DNA of 64,000 bases. It comes from Amphiura filiformis. Taxonomy: Eukaryota > Echinodermata > Ophiuroidea > Amphilepidida > Amphiuridae. This document shows positions 48,742-52,483 of this stretch, piece after piece. The stretch's first letter is position 1. Each line of letters starts with the position of its first letter. The notes under the pieces were generated by a model. The model saw only the letters and a list, made by a program, of their open reading frames with translations, had not been told where the DNA came from and did not search any database. The DNA lies in the NCBI RefSeq assembly GCF_039555335.1, contig NC_092628.1, forward strand, positions 30,289,409 to 30,353,408. Reading direction: 5' to 3'. Both the position numbers and the translations under genes were made by a program.

Positions 48742-50701
48742 TATCCAACCCATTCTCATTCTTATTTTGTACATATGATACAAATGGTCAAAGCAGTTAA
48801 AATGTATATATGATACAAATTAGACCATGCGCAAGAATGGATGCGCAGTAGTCAAGGATCATCATCATCATCATCATCAAATTATACGGCAGTAAATAGC
48901 GCCCTCTGTTGATCAAAATTCACTTTAGTAAGTACTTTTTAAGAGAGTTAATTAATATTTGAGTTAATAAGTAACACTATAAAATGTAAAAAGCAGAATT
49001 TTGTTAATTTAAAAACTGAAATGAGGTATGGGGCTGGCTGGGGGTGGCTACGGGCGTTAGCTCAAGGACAATATTGTTCAAGGTTAGCCGCAGGCCTATA
49101 AAGAAACAATGTTGCTCCCAATACAATAGCAAACAAGCTTAAACTGTAAATTAGCCACCGATAGAGGGCAGGGCCTGAAGAATGAGGGAAATTACGGGGT
49201 AAAAATGTAAAATAAGTAGAAAGTGTGAAATGGGTGACGGGCTGTCTCTAAGTATGGATATGGGTGACGGGCTGTCGATAACAGCATCTCATTTTCCCTA
49301 TCGACATCCCGTCACCTAGTAGAGACAGCCCGTCACCCTTAAGGTTACCCTAACCCTAATCCTAATCCCCTTACCCTATCCCTAATCCTAACCCTAACCA
49401 TAATCCTAACCCTAATCCTAATCCTAACCCTGACCCACTAACCCTAACCCTAACCCTAACCTCCCAACCCTAACCCTAACCCTAACCTAACCCTAACCCT
49501 AACCCCTAACCCTAACCCTAACCCTAACCCTAACCCTAACCCTAACCCTAACCCTAACCCTAACACTAACCCTAACCCTAACCCTAACCCTAACCCTCTA
49601 ACCCTAACCCTAACCCACTAATCCTAACCCTAATCCACTATCCCTAACCCTAACCTTAATGTAACATTAACCAACAGTAACCTTAATGTATAAAATTGGC
49701 CAACAGCACCATTAATGTAACACAGAGGGCGCTAATTACTGCGGTGCTAAATATACAAAATAAGCATCATCATCACTTCAGTGAAATGCGCAGAAGTCGG
49801 ATTTTTCTTAAAATGTAATATATTTACATTTTAATCTTTCTATTGCGCATGCCTTAAAATGTATCATATAAACAAAATTAGGTGTTCACGATTTGTAACA
49901 TATATACAATTTAGCTAGAGAATGTCTTGCATTATCATAACCCAACCCATTCTCATTCTTATTTTGTACATATAATACAAAACCTTAACCCTAACCCTAA
50001 CCCTAACCCACTAACCCTAACCCTTACCCTAACCCTAAACCACTAACCCTAACCCTAACCCTAACCCTAACCCACTAACCCTAACCCTAACCCACTAACC
50101 CTAACCCTAACCCTAACCCTAACCCACTAACCCTAACCCTAACCCACTAACCCTAACCCTAACCCCAACCCACTAACCCTAACCCTAACCTTAATGTTAC
50201 ATTGACACACAGTAACCTTAATGTATAACATTGCCGGGAACATTGCCCAACAGCAAACTTATTGTAACAAAGAGGGCGCTATTTACTGTCGTGCTTAATA
50301 TACAAAATAAGCACCATCATCACTTTAGTGAAATGCGCAGAAGTCGGGTTTTTCTTAAAATGTAATATATTTACATTTTAGGCTTTCTATTGCGCATGCC
50401 TTAAAATGTATCATATAAACAAAATTACGTGTTCACAATTTGTAACATATTATACAATTTAGCTAGAGAATGACTTGCATCATTATTATTCATTATTATC
50501 ATCATCATCATCATCACCATCATTATCATTGTCGTCGCCATCCTGCTCATCATCGTCGACTTTGTTAAAGGTAACTTTTTCCAGATAAATTTCACAAACT
50601 CGACGAGAATCTCTCCTTTTACTATTACACAGAAAAGAAAATCAACACAGCTGCAAAGGACGAAGAGGTCGAGGGGTGGAGGAAGATTCCGTAATTCGAA
50701 G
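19634..50701 (+). CDS. RNF213-like: Gene model: Ubl, exon-repeat array, B-box and RNF213-like giant ATPase
   Basis: Overall model; exons are listed separately. Joining 19634-19920, 21010-21175, 21946-22054, 23723-23760, the 0-0 phase array exons between 24140 and 31944, the B-box exon 33444-33572 and the core exon 35293-48656 keeps one reading frame at every junction, except for a 32-bp frameshift at 43.9 kb. The product would be about 5,100 residues. RNF213 (mysterin) is a cytosolic/lipid-droplet-associated AAA+ E3 ligase that forms a dynein-like ATPase core. Family assignment of the core is firm: GETGCGKT and GKPGSSKS P-loops, LLDEIGLAE and PFLNRFEK. That the Ubl and B-box exons belong to the same transcript is inferred from phase, strand and order. 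It could instead be two adjacent genes, but no stop or poly-A signal between them is evident. Confidence 0.65.
19965..20095. repeat. Degenerate CCCTAA (telomere-like) array in intron 1
   Basis: Repeated ccctaa/cctaac variants (for example aagccctaaccatcacccta) over about 130 bp. It is strongly degenerate, so it is an old interstitial telomere-like tract or simple repeat. Confidence 0.7.
20401..20590. mobile_element. hAT-like MITE (190 bp) in intron 1
   Basis: Ends are CAGTGGCGTAGC and GCTACGCCACTCCACTG. The flanking 8-mers AGGGTGAT (20393-20400) and AGGGTGCT (20591-20598) differ at one position, fitting an 8-bp hAT target duplication. No transposase is present. Confidence 0.75.
21010..21175 (+). 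CDS. Exon 2: first part of a ubiquitin-like domain
   Basis: Acceptor ttgcag|g at 21009/21010, donor cag|gtactt at 21175/21176; 166 bp. Together with exon 1 it gives exactly 151 codons. The product includes LQLFVHVDSPEHAIWTVTLE, then IKSLKRKISNKYGIRE and ELTGEDKYQ. This lines up with the N-terminal two-thirds of ubiquitin: the MQIFVKTLTG strand pair, then the IENVKAKIQDKEGIPP helix, then the LIFAGK strand. Model residues about 101-151 fall in the domain. Ubiquitin-like folds at the N-terminus usually mediate binding to ubiquitin receptors or the proteasome; the role here is unknown. Confidence 0.75.
21224..21523. mobile_element. Palindromic MITE in intron 2 (300 bp)
   Basis: Two arms of about 120 bp (21224-21341 and 21405-21523) are near-perfect inverted copies; ends are CAGCCTGTCT and AGACAGGCTG, flanked by TA. 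It is a Tc1/mariner-type non-autonomous element with a potential to form a very long hairpin in the pre-mRNA. Confidence 0.85.
21946..22054 (+). CDS. Exon 3: end of the ubiquitin-like domain, LRGG
   Basis: Acceptor ttcttcag|tta, donor gaag|gtaaag; 109 bp. It encodes LFELLTIEDHGIQDESNIYI, then KFAGGLRGG and ADKNPEE. This aligns with the ubiquitin C-terminal part ([20 protein letters not shown] then LRLRGG), placing the domain end at the di-glycine of model residues 177-180. The di-glycine is followed directly by Ala, so it is internal to the predicted protein. The exon ends one base into a codon, completed by exon 4. Confidence 0.75.
22062..22110. repeat. (ATT)n microsatellite
   Basis: About 16 ATT units just inside intron 3, directly after the exon 3 donor. 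Confidence 0.95.
22666..22890. repeat. Retroelement 3' tail with (ATT)n
   Basis: The motif tttgtaaagcgcattgaga, then aatgcgctatataagattaa, runs into a long (ATT)n tract and then GTT repeats. This hallmark 3' end is common to LINE/SINE families in marine animals. A related but shorter copy (tagtaaagcgctatgaaaac) lies at about 22230. The poly-leucine reading frame is an artefact. Confidence 0.65.
23723..23760 (+). CDS. Exon 4: short linker exon
   Basis: Acceptor tctctcattcag|at, donor aaat|gtaagt; 38 bp. With the single base carried over from exon 3 it encodes DQKQQGDKKIQEN and ends on a codon boundary, which sets phase 0 for the repeat array. Support is the perfect phase fit and strong splice sites; there is no domain. 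Confidence 0.6.
24140..24274 (+). CDS. Array exon A1
   Basis: 135 bp, phase 0-0, acceptor tttaatcag, donor gtaagtaac. Encodes KIPTSQKVFGGDPG, an acidic/Ala-rich centre (EEHSDAACNKDVKEEN) and the tail ASQSNINERQSV. It is the most diverged intact copy of the 45-residue unit, consistent with being an early or founding copy. The unit is predicted to be disordered and has no known domain. Confidence 0.7.
24286..24547. repeat. Intronic segmental duplication, copy 1
   Basis: About 262 bp after exon A1 are virtually identical to 29325-29585 after exon A7. The shared segment includes tattcatggtattaatggat and ggcgagcacataagccagta. It is intronic and shows that a block including the intron between an A and a B exon was copied recently. 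Confidence 0.85.
24593..24691 (+). CDS. Array exon B1
   Basis: 99 bp if the acceptor is accgaaaag at 24592, which gives phase 0-0; donor ttacag|gtaaat. Encodes NIPSVDADDVQKSASTKT, then a Lys/Glu-rich tail. It is related to B2 (29591-29668) through VDADD..KS. The acceptor lacks a good polypyrimidine tract, and an alternative AG at 24603 would break the phase, so this exon is less certain than the A exons. Confidence 0.5.
24700..25199. mobile_element. Large inverted repeat (about 500 bp) after exon B1
   Basis: Two arms of about 210 bp are inverted copies: tacaccagctacaaaaagaa on the left against the complement of ttctttttgtgcctggtgta on the right, then a tgctgttcaaca segment, ggattattctgaaata and a gcctcaaacccc segment. 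The spacer is about 50 bp. It is probably a fold-back MITE whose insertion starts inside or next to the B1 donor region. Confidence 0.75.
25614..25921. repeat. Minisatellite block 1 (about 60-bp unit)
   Basis: Repeats of ggtgtcagtccatgggtaca, then ggttggcctaccattcttgg, then agtattggtatgggtacgg. Five blocks of this minisatellite lie between exons of the array (25614, 26640, 27173, 30105 and 32745). Reading frames crossing the block are artefacts. Confidence 0.85.
25966..26100 (+). CDS. Array exon A2
   Basis: 135 bp, phase 0-0, acceptor tttttattag, donor gtaagtaat. Encodes KIFTSEKVFAGDPGTNLDD, a PSAAAQNKDIKED centre and QSNPNESQSG tail. It keeps the unit length of 45 residues, and most changes relative to A8 keep the reading frame and the Ser/Asn-rich tail. 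Confidence 0.7.
26229..26360 (+). CDS. Array exon A3
   Basis: 132 bp, phase 0-0, acceptor tttactag, donor gtaagtaac. Encodes EFPTSQQVGRDPDRNAED, PSAAADNKGVKEEH and TSISNPNESQFG, one residue shorter than the standard unit. Only 128 bp of intron separates it from A2. Confidence 0.7.
26640..26719. repeat. Minisatellite block 2, interrupted by a MITE
   Basis: Contains gaatattggtatgggtacag and gtgtcagtccatgggtacag. The block is cut by the MITE at 26720-27164 and resumes at 27165. Confidence 0.85.
26720..27164. mobile_element. hAT-like MITE with perfect 40-bp TIRs (445 bp)
   Basis: The first 40 bp (starting CCCGGTCCCCGCACTCCGTG) are the exact inverse of the last 40 bp. The element is flanked by the 8-bp duplication CATTGGTA at 26712-26719 and 27165-27172. 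The core carries several cgcgaaa..aggggtg motifs. The perfect TIRs and target duplication indicate a young insertion. Reading frames of up to 180 codons in this stretch contain no transposase features. Confidence 0.9.
27173..27535. repeat. Minisatellite block 3
   Basis: Six or so diverged copies of the 60-bp unit, for example ggagtattggtatgggtaca and gtatcagtccgtgggtacat. Confidence 0.85.
27645..27784 (+). pseudogene. Array exon A4, frameshifted copy
   Basis: The acceptor (tatactag) and donor (gtaagtaac) are intact, but the CCCC run near the start is CCC, giving 140 bp, which is not a multiple of three. From there the normal reading frame of the unit is lost. If spliced in it would shift the frame of everything downstream. 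It is either a dead copy that is skipped, or a base-call error in a homopolymer. Sequence is otherwise close to A8-A10. Confidence 0.7.
27989..28044 (+). pseudogene. Array exon A5, internally deleted copy
   Basis: The start (acceptor ttaccag, aaaattctcacatcgcaaaa) is joined directly to the tail segment acttcccaatcaaatccaaa, so about 80 bp of the middle are missing. The donor is changed from GTAAGT to ATAAGT. Both defects make it a dead exon. Confidence 0.75.
28203..28337 (+). CDS. Array exon A6
   Basis: 135 bp, phase 0-0, acceptor ttctacaag, donor gtaagtaac. Encodes EIAASQLILGSDPGTNEE, HSSAAADYKAVKDT and NTSQSNLNESQPE. It forms a close pair with A7, with only a few differences. Confidence 0.7.
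28425..29100. repeat. Tandem repeat in intron (about 230-bp unit)
   Basis: Two full copies and a partial third of a unit running from catcctcgtttac through ttcttccttaaattttctcg to gcgcccgcccccacca. Also contains a short internal duplication around tagttagggcggttttcgga. Non-coding. Confidence 0.8.
29179..29313 (+). CDS. Array exon A7
   Basis: 135 bp, phase 0-0, acceptor tcttcaag, donor gtaagtaac. Near-identical to A6; encodes EIAASQLILGSDPGTNEE, HPSAAADYKAVKDA and NTSQSNLSESQPE. Confidence 0.7.
29325..29585. repeat. Intronic segmental duplication, copy 2
   Basis: Partner of 24286-24547; differences are limited to a few bases. It places the same intron between A7 and B2 as between A1 and B1. 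Confidence 0.85.
29591..29668 (+). CDS. Array exon B2
   Basis: 78 bp, phase 0-0, acceptor ttttaccaag, donor gag|gtgagg. Encodes ILKVDADDAGKSTPTLAS and STPKLQKE. It shares VDADD..KS with B1 but is 7 codons shorter. Function unknown; the sequence looks disordered. Confidence 0.55.
30105..30510. repeat. Minisatellite block 4
   Basis: Further copies of the 60-bp unit (for example ggagtattggcatgggtatg and gcatcagtccatgtgtacag). Confidence 0.85.
30654..30788 (+). CDS. Array exon A8
   Basis: 135 bp, phase 0-0, acceptor tttttactag, donor gtaagcaac. Encodes EIPTSQEAIGSDTGTKEE, DCSAAADNKDVKEE and NTSQSNPNESQPG. Together with A9 and A10 it forms the youngest cluster: the flanking introns are nearly identical as well. 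Confidence 0.75.
31333..31473 (+). CDS. Array exon A9
   Basis: 141 bp, phase 0-0. Same as A8 apart from a Cys-to-Ser change and two extra Ala codons in the GCT run, a length change explained by slippage in the (GCT)n tract. The whole exon plus introns repeats A8 at 679-bp spacing. Confidence 0.75.
31798..31944 (+). CDS. Array exon A10
   Basis: 147 bp, phase 0-0, acceptor tttactag, donor gtaagtaat. Encodes DIPTSQEAIGSDTGTNEE, DTSVAASDNNDVNMVKEE and NTSQSNPNESQPE, four residues longer than standard because of an NMVK-type insertion. Spacing to A9 is 465 bp, with a truncated copy of the same intron. Confidence 0.75.
32137..32394. mobile_element. 258-bp insertion in the intron after A10
   Basis: The paralogous intron after A8 reads gatttcaattagtcaaagaa without interruption (about 31018). 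Here the same sequence is split after TTA and resumes after a second TTA (32392-32394). The insert has imperfect inverted ends (tttcagagaagaacgacag against gccgttcttctctgacag). It is a MITE with a TA or TTA target duplication. Confidence 0.7.
32745..33160. repeat. Minisatellite block 5
   Basis: More diverged copies of the 60-bp unit (gtcagtccatgggtacaagt and later), the last block before the B-box exon. Confidence 0.8.
33444..33572 (+). CDS. B-box-type zinc-finger exon
   Basis: 129 bp, phase 0-0, acceptor ctcatttttag, donor aac|gtaagt. Encodes KQQLRTCEHNRQIRYTCKNC, then NLYICDQCHHDFKH and SEHTLKNVN. The ligand order C-x-H-x7-C-x2-C-x4-C-x2-C-x5-H-x2-H fits a type 2 B-box, except that the first pair is C-x-H instead of the usual C-x2-H. 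B-boxes mediate self-association in TRIM-type E3 proteins. It joins in phase to the array exons upstream and to the core exon downstream. It could be part of a separate small gene, but no start or stop supports that. Confidence 0.75.
34377..34742. mobile_element. Two adjacent hairpin elements in the intron before the core exon
   Basis: 34377-34533 and 34567-34742 are each inverted repeats with arms of about 70-80 bp (for example catgataccataacatatcg against cgatatgttatggtatcatg). Both contain ttggac/atcgga..gag motifs near the centre, so they probably belong to one MITE family. Confidence 0.7.
35293..43923 (+). CDS. RNF213-like: RNF213-like core exon, part 1: N-arm and AAA modules
   Basis: Starts at acceptor tttttttacag|att in phase 0 (IIDFVVATPVSAIHG); no start codon is needed. 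Counting from the GTG at 35305: residues 1-1250 form the helical N-terminal arm typical of RNF213. Around 1300-1460 is a degenerate AAA-like segment (KTSLSRRPYFLVDVEKL). AAA3 has P-loop GETGCGKT at 1834-1841 and Walker B WAYFDEINTSS with D1899/E1900. AAA4 has GKPGSSKS at 2159-2166 and VVLLDEIGLAE with D2230/E2231. The AAA5/6 region follows, with VLYGSQYEND and DPPFLNRFEKQRV. The two P-loops are 325 residues apart, near the spacing I recall for human RNF213. The frame ends at a TGA (43921-43923) created by a 32-bp insertion; homologous sequence continues in another frame. Confidence 0.9.
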   Translation: MIDFVVATPVSAIHGSNVDKPSHGPTICLTISIKTNQNKYKTFDCNSTTTFFKTHSENTEEWFYGKCAIYLEPQPATFFFSISAGIKSIPTKSHDINYEENCNELIHTGLSEGTEEFENCMLRGRLLCLEQAMKSSNNNLQEILNNCDRFSRAFFTTCLYRPHKPRIMFVQWMRQLLENTGESQTPRDPNYLLSLVILLGKLYVGKPFPQIGEKSASVLLSAVEQLSQLSQPLELNKLHIKNALMGLLLETDGTWLHGVIYSFSILKSEAVPFADGINDRGYKLSPITNVVILELCDSFMNKIKSLPSDDKTDMVTKLLMKIDSPDGLFYFIEKFAENHDFSHLLPSLIDTIVLALKTLLDAYKQSERLDMLCILHELKVATMFDRIAKLLTQELLDILKVEPWLLGQERLLNFILQSDRNVVKNYILPEWNRIKSYDIVLKVMITEEVKKRFGAGEINTWIANGLEELVKACHQGLDLEEFCQQVYGHLVVLEDVADMQICQEFQELIFSSFEQSRITVTHLVKVYLKREQQECDTTESNSWLSLLYRNILHIIADQKPSMKVKENLFQYLSSNITDAFERRSVVEVILTVLETLAMSTIEDILQASSLWDTFIKWSCREGYLSSKLKEHPNFIKFRTLLQDIKRIIETKQIKLDDSVWTILETEEKKEKKSVLVKFVTCLLDQDVITFKSDLSEICKMKTDYVKHRSTCDAFLMNIDFGDQFIKQEDMKLITKANKQYKTGRICDIGKLDKEVCTFLETIHGLESTLESVIFQNVAFAKLSAITQTEGVSEKANLALSRFATYLVDDCCKEYDFILEMFATRKYFEDTKILLKDMLEVMKNIDTPETVEREIHLMQDIHPDLKSDLNELVMFEEYQQHQSLLRNVLLAIYPATEQDIDKMAALNSDINQSVGTWLCNISNLSELKQTLKSENKHENVFQLLAEMAKSKSLLHFLREIRDEDLMNVADALGKFSDEWLKLMDLKGKMLPFLEHEKISFDQFTTILRQISVPQLDIKSLVIECNYNIYLLQDIYRSTATYGKLDMYIIRASVQGGRFCFTSNISTNTYDVTLEYPKEKENPDLEIQYGICSSELLDDIRSRALLNCVFERETDEKSKSKSSSEAANFLQNINSAYDIAELYSQLDGAAGFIKVPLWKPVSTLILQDIQTKLQRELETWECTLRETRERHFCLNYFTSRQLWDLYRYIDGQLSFSEDIKTLLHFMCPHADLQTEPKAPDFQRPLPPMPFQKRSLITIARYLDTFIEQNTQKEIYRQISQLKDVKAPNPDNSILKPGDIFVAFYDVDAPSIDNVRTLMSLCAITTGTYPEPSETIFCHQQTSTEEIKLFLARCWGPLSGKTSLSRRPYFLVDVEKLRDEVQIDFIEEIKRLQNRPKANTDFMLVILCRGSRYHPVVHHFPSCNVYKVKPMAEEEMKRSLQTDNPNIEIITSDHAGQGKTNYVFKRSTNQMSVKSVLIGGNMNKVELSTYIKDMTRNSTKHDDLHFDITSLEKPQIFDELVFELAIVGMITVGDVFFKWYGKRIYLEVANTFGNYLRDSLSLCSMLRSHHIRWQNFDDLIFSLNVDSPIQVVCRYKEALIKGTLDKKEGNEAEVIERTRCKVILRELFSKEQRMSYTVVHLCLNVLAKALDHFSRSVFFSIPTLELAMKRKFNFFFKKPLKIRSSLVEIIFESTFELVKRFEPRRSVLSLPRLPNATQLENRMKGVIEWHKSNHELVIFNRQDLNTITILYRVVSDVPDSIKTYFESQNASLPDYENLSEADLKKTLQIMCRTTDETFDEAAFLEKHGELMSNYVVTPDNMLKMMLILMRINARVPVIVQGETGCGKTLLIKYLAAITEATFEIVNVHAGTTLSDISEFVERCKLLSGTKTGGDNGTQSEVWAYFDEINTSSLLGTLNEIVCHHRFNGEYLPQNLICIASCNPYRKRDKESTNVGLEQPVNKDSGYTDQLVYRVHPLPDTTMVFIWDFGSLNRKDEKVYIKRMVHGTISERIDPIFVDLLVESQSFIRQHEKTSYCVSLRDVNRCKIVANWMINVFLKNKGMAKLPKAVSETVYEEENYRGMILAFAVCYHSRLAKEEDRSKYRKLLASKCLFQCTYVDSVIDAEQNDLLELMDLPQGIARNKALKENVFVLLAAIMNKIPVFIVGKPGSSKSLSVNILESHLKGSESKKDFFKRLPYIYKLSFQGTESSTSEGIQKIFDTAETYRANGRYPVVLLDEIGLAERSDANPLKVLHNLLDPNKTGFPSVSVIGISNWKLDAAKMNRAVILSRPDPIKTDLMETAEAINKHNRGTAYSKENTTDVLKLVKGYHAYKCTKFDIKIRADFHGLRDFYSMVKYATTHASIPGSIERSVRRNFGGLREHETAEVFNIITRKCDKTGDLVNRNVPDLIQECLQDETSRHLMIITQNDDSAVSILTQTVMKTNYTVLYGSQYENDFTEEYDHLILSQIRLQMEKKTTLVLRNLERIYGGLYDMLNQNYREVKKSKICRVALGPFANHNCVVHPGFKCIVLVNEDDVVQGRCDPPFLNRFEKQRVNFSDAMNESQYTIVGKLRKWVEDVTTVKRDQWTFTLSESIIGFNDDMIPSMVLKLDKALPDSSVYTTNYENQLIQRCTTCILRMMCSDAILRLPLSAFALDKKDSEATILDMKQKYFNYPLHEGIAVFLQSIITDGNAVRFFNTLNEEIPQDGLKLALYTFSTFHTNLRKILMNTDGCLTYQIERLTSLKSYSQLDKMIRNFWLLSSTNMLVIQCNILGDSKHVLLAKSLVDQYRLEYNNGTLREDRGVKHVCFIFHVDRNMEETREKQPWIFNFSGGWEAFTVETLDPHPYAITSAVSSSIESVLDMCIADVVKERFQWMQML
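43851..43929. repeat. Template-switch-like 32-bp insertion with frameshift
   Basis: The 19-mer GCAGATGTTGTGAAAGAAC occurs at 43879-43897 and again at 43911-43929, offset 32 bp. The sequence between includes AAGAACGCTTTCAATGGA (43892-43909), the exact inverse of TCCATTGAAAGCGTTCTT at 43851-43868. One event copying the opposite strand and then returning explains both. 32 is not a multiple of three, so the reading frame shifts here; removing one copy would put both halves in the same frame. Confidence 0.8.
43911..48656 (+). CDS. RNF213-like: RNF213-like core exon, part 2: E3 shell, altered RZ finger, C-terminal domain
   Basis: Continues the core exon in the shifted frame and ends at donor ttacag|gtaatt, phase 0. 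The sequence follows the RNF213 E3 module, but it contains no RING: the only C-x2-C in this whole part is CSSC at about 46647-46658, and no C-x-H-x2-C box exists. The RZ-finger position reads YSCKCGQTSLVDPQH then KCSSCTSVIIHD. By eye it aligns with the human RZ (C-x-NGH, ECGRP, C-x2-C), with His replaced by Gln and the middle Cys missing. Downstream, SYRIIKLLFNCSALLG matches the conserved segment after the RZ. The C-terminal domain is helical. No intron interrupts the 13.4-kb exon. Confidence 0.85.
48657..48800 (+). other. Intron start with (TCA)n; possible read-through end
   Basis: If the donor at 48656 is not used, the frame runs through the microsatellite as a poly-Ser tract and stops at 48798-48800 (product ends FLFCTYDTNGQSS). 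The strong donor and lack of family resemblance make splicing more likely, but an unspliced isoform with a poly-Ser tail is possible. Confidence 0.35.
48674..48741. repeat. (TCA)n microsatellite
   Basis: About 22 units of TCA beginning 17 bp after the donor of the core exon. Confidence 0.95.
48790..50480. repeat. Satellite-like region with two telomere-like arrays
   Basis: Two (CCCTAA)n-rich arrays, 49338-49655 and 49983-50192, include a higher-order variant with ccctaacccactaa. Each is followed by the same roughly 250-bp non-telomeric segment (49660-49933 and 50193-50480), with agagggcgct, gaaatgcgcagaagtcgg and a taatatatttacatttta palindrome. An inverted counterpart lies at 48790-48920. 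At 49240-49335 an inverted pair, gggtgacgggctgtctct and its inverse, precedes the first array. The period is about 540 bp. It lies in the putative last intron. Confidence 0.8.
50585..50701 (+). CDS. Candidate last exon or 3' exon
   Basis: Acceptor ctttttccag at 50584. Phase-0 reading gives INFTNSTRISPFTITQKRKS, then a basic TQLQRTKRSRGGGRFRNSK, and an in-frame donor-like cgaag|gtaaaa at 50701. If not spliced there, the frame runs into the MITE that begins at 50710 and stops at about 50894-50896. The phase fit to the core exon is the only support; homology is not evident. Confidence 0.35.
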
Positions 50702-50709
50702 GTAAAATG

Positions 50710-50955
50710 TATAGAGGCCCTGCATTCTTTTTATCGATTGGCTCCAAACAAAGGATTTGAACCGGTGTCCTTCATCGTAGTTATGGCGGAATGCAGTCCA
50801 TTCAATCAAATGTTGTCATCAACCTATTTGATCGTAGTGCAGGCTTATGTGTGTGAGACGAACTGTCACGGTAGATTGCAATCATGCTTTTGTTGAATGC
50901 ATTTGAGTAGTCCGCCATATTTACGGGATGATACGTCACATGCAAGGCCTCTATA
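50710..50955. mobile_element. MITE, full copy (246 bp)
   Basis: Ends are TATAGAGGCCCTGCAT and ATGCAAGGCCTCTATA. A truncated copy lies at 14006-14169. Interior contains gattggctccaaacaaagga and a minus-strand GGTTCAAATCC. Confidence 0.75.
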
Positions 50956-51818
50956 GCTCATATTTAGATCACTATTAAAACTGCATTCAATAACTTCCCA
51001 AAGAACTGGATTAATTGAAGTTTACATTTTTGAAACTTAACATATTTTTAAATACAGTATTAATATGTACTTAAACTATAATGTGCCCTTTGACCTTTCG
51101 TATTGAAGATATACATGAAGTTTCCCAAAAGACCTAAAGAAAAGTAGCTAAAAGGTTGTTTATCGCAGTAACCTTTATTACCATATAAAACTTTAATCAT
51201 AAGTATAACGTAAATGACCTTATGAAGTCATTTAAAACTTTGTCATGTGGTCATGACATAAAACCTGGTTGGAAATATGTTTTAATTAAGCACCCAAATT
51301 AGTAAAAACGGAATTGTTACCATATTCTACTCAAACACCATGCTGTCACCCCCCTATCGTGTCACAACATAAGGGCACAACTAACAATTTTGGCGAAAAC
51401 TGACTTTTCCACAGATGACGTACATGTAAAATGATGGAGGTGTTTTACCGATAAAATATATCTATCCGCACCTTTATGTTAGGGAGCGATCGTTATTTAT
51501 GGCGGGTGGTGGGGATTTAGGGGGAAACACGAAATTGTTTGGGGGTCTAGAGGGGAAGTTGAAATTTTAGTTGAACCAGGAGGGGGATTGTTAAATTTTA
51601 AATGGAGAAAATTGGGAAAGCAAGGGGGAACGGGAAAAATTTGAGCGGACGCAAGGAGGAACGCGAATTATTTTGTCGATATTTTTCCTAAACGCCCAAA
51701 CGCCCGTAAATTAATAACGATCGGTCCCAGTCTATTATAATAATTATCAATTAGTTTTTCAACGGGATGAACAAAACGAGAAGCGTGATTGAAGCCCGGG
51801 ATTGAAGTTCAACTTTAA
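50956..51818. other. Gene-free stretch
   Basis: No gene seen. A purine-rich segment at about 51500-51660 (ggggg-containing on the + strand) resembles the G-rich interior of the MITE at 1213-1608 in composition only. Confidence 0.4.
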
Positions 51819-51878
51819 AAAATCATGACACGCAAGTGCAAGGACTTTTAAGTCCTTGCACTTGCGTGTCATGATTTT
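51819..51878. repeat. Near-perfect 60-bp palindrome
   Basis: Arms of 29 bp are exact inverse copies around a TT spacer; the right arm begins aagtccttgcacttgcgtgt. It could extrude as a cruciform or form a stable RNA hairpin, but no transcript is evident. Confidence 0.85.
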
Positions 51879-52483
51879 GTTATTAAAATAACAAAATTCC
51901 TATTAAAAGACTAGTTTGCGTATGACCTCCTGCCAACCAGACCAAAAATGCCGTACTGCGCAGGTCAGCAACCAATCACGCCGCGCCTTTGCCCTGACGT
52001 CAGACGCAATCTAGTCTTTTTAATTCGGTCTTCAATTATATTTCGTTTTTCATTCCTTTTTCGCTCGATTCAGGGATCCTGTTGAAGATTGTCTTGTGAT
52101 GGATTTGAAGTGGATGGAAAATCGAAAATACGCAGTGCATCATGGGAAAATGTTGACATCCAAAGCCCGCGTAATACGAAAACAACACAGGAACAAAATA
52201 TCATTGTGTGTATAATGTCAATATAATGATGTTACACACGAATGCACAGTAAAGCAGCAACATACAATATTCATGGAGCTGTTTTCAACATTTGAGATGT
52301 TGCGATTTTCAAAATCACTCTTCTGAGACGGAACGAGGTCGCTTATTTAACCAGTATTGGACTTTGCACGTACAAAATGAACGTGCAGACACCATATAAA
52401 ATGCACAAAATTTGTGTTTTACAATTTGTTAAAGACAGTCAAATATATAATGAACATACGAAGAAAAGTCTAACTACACTTAA

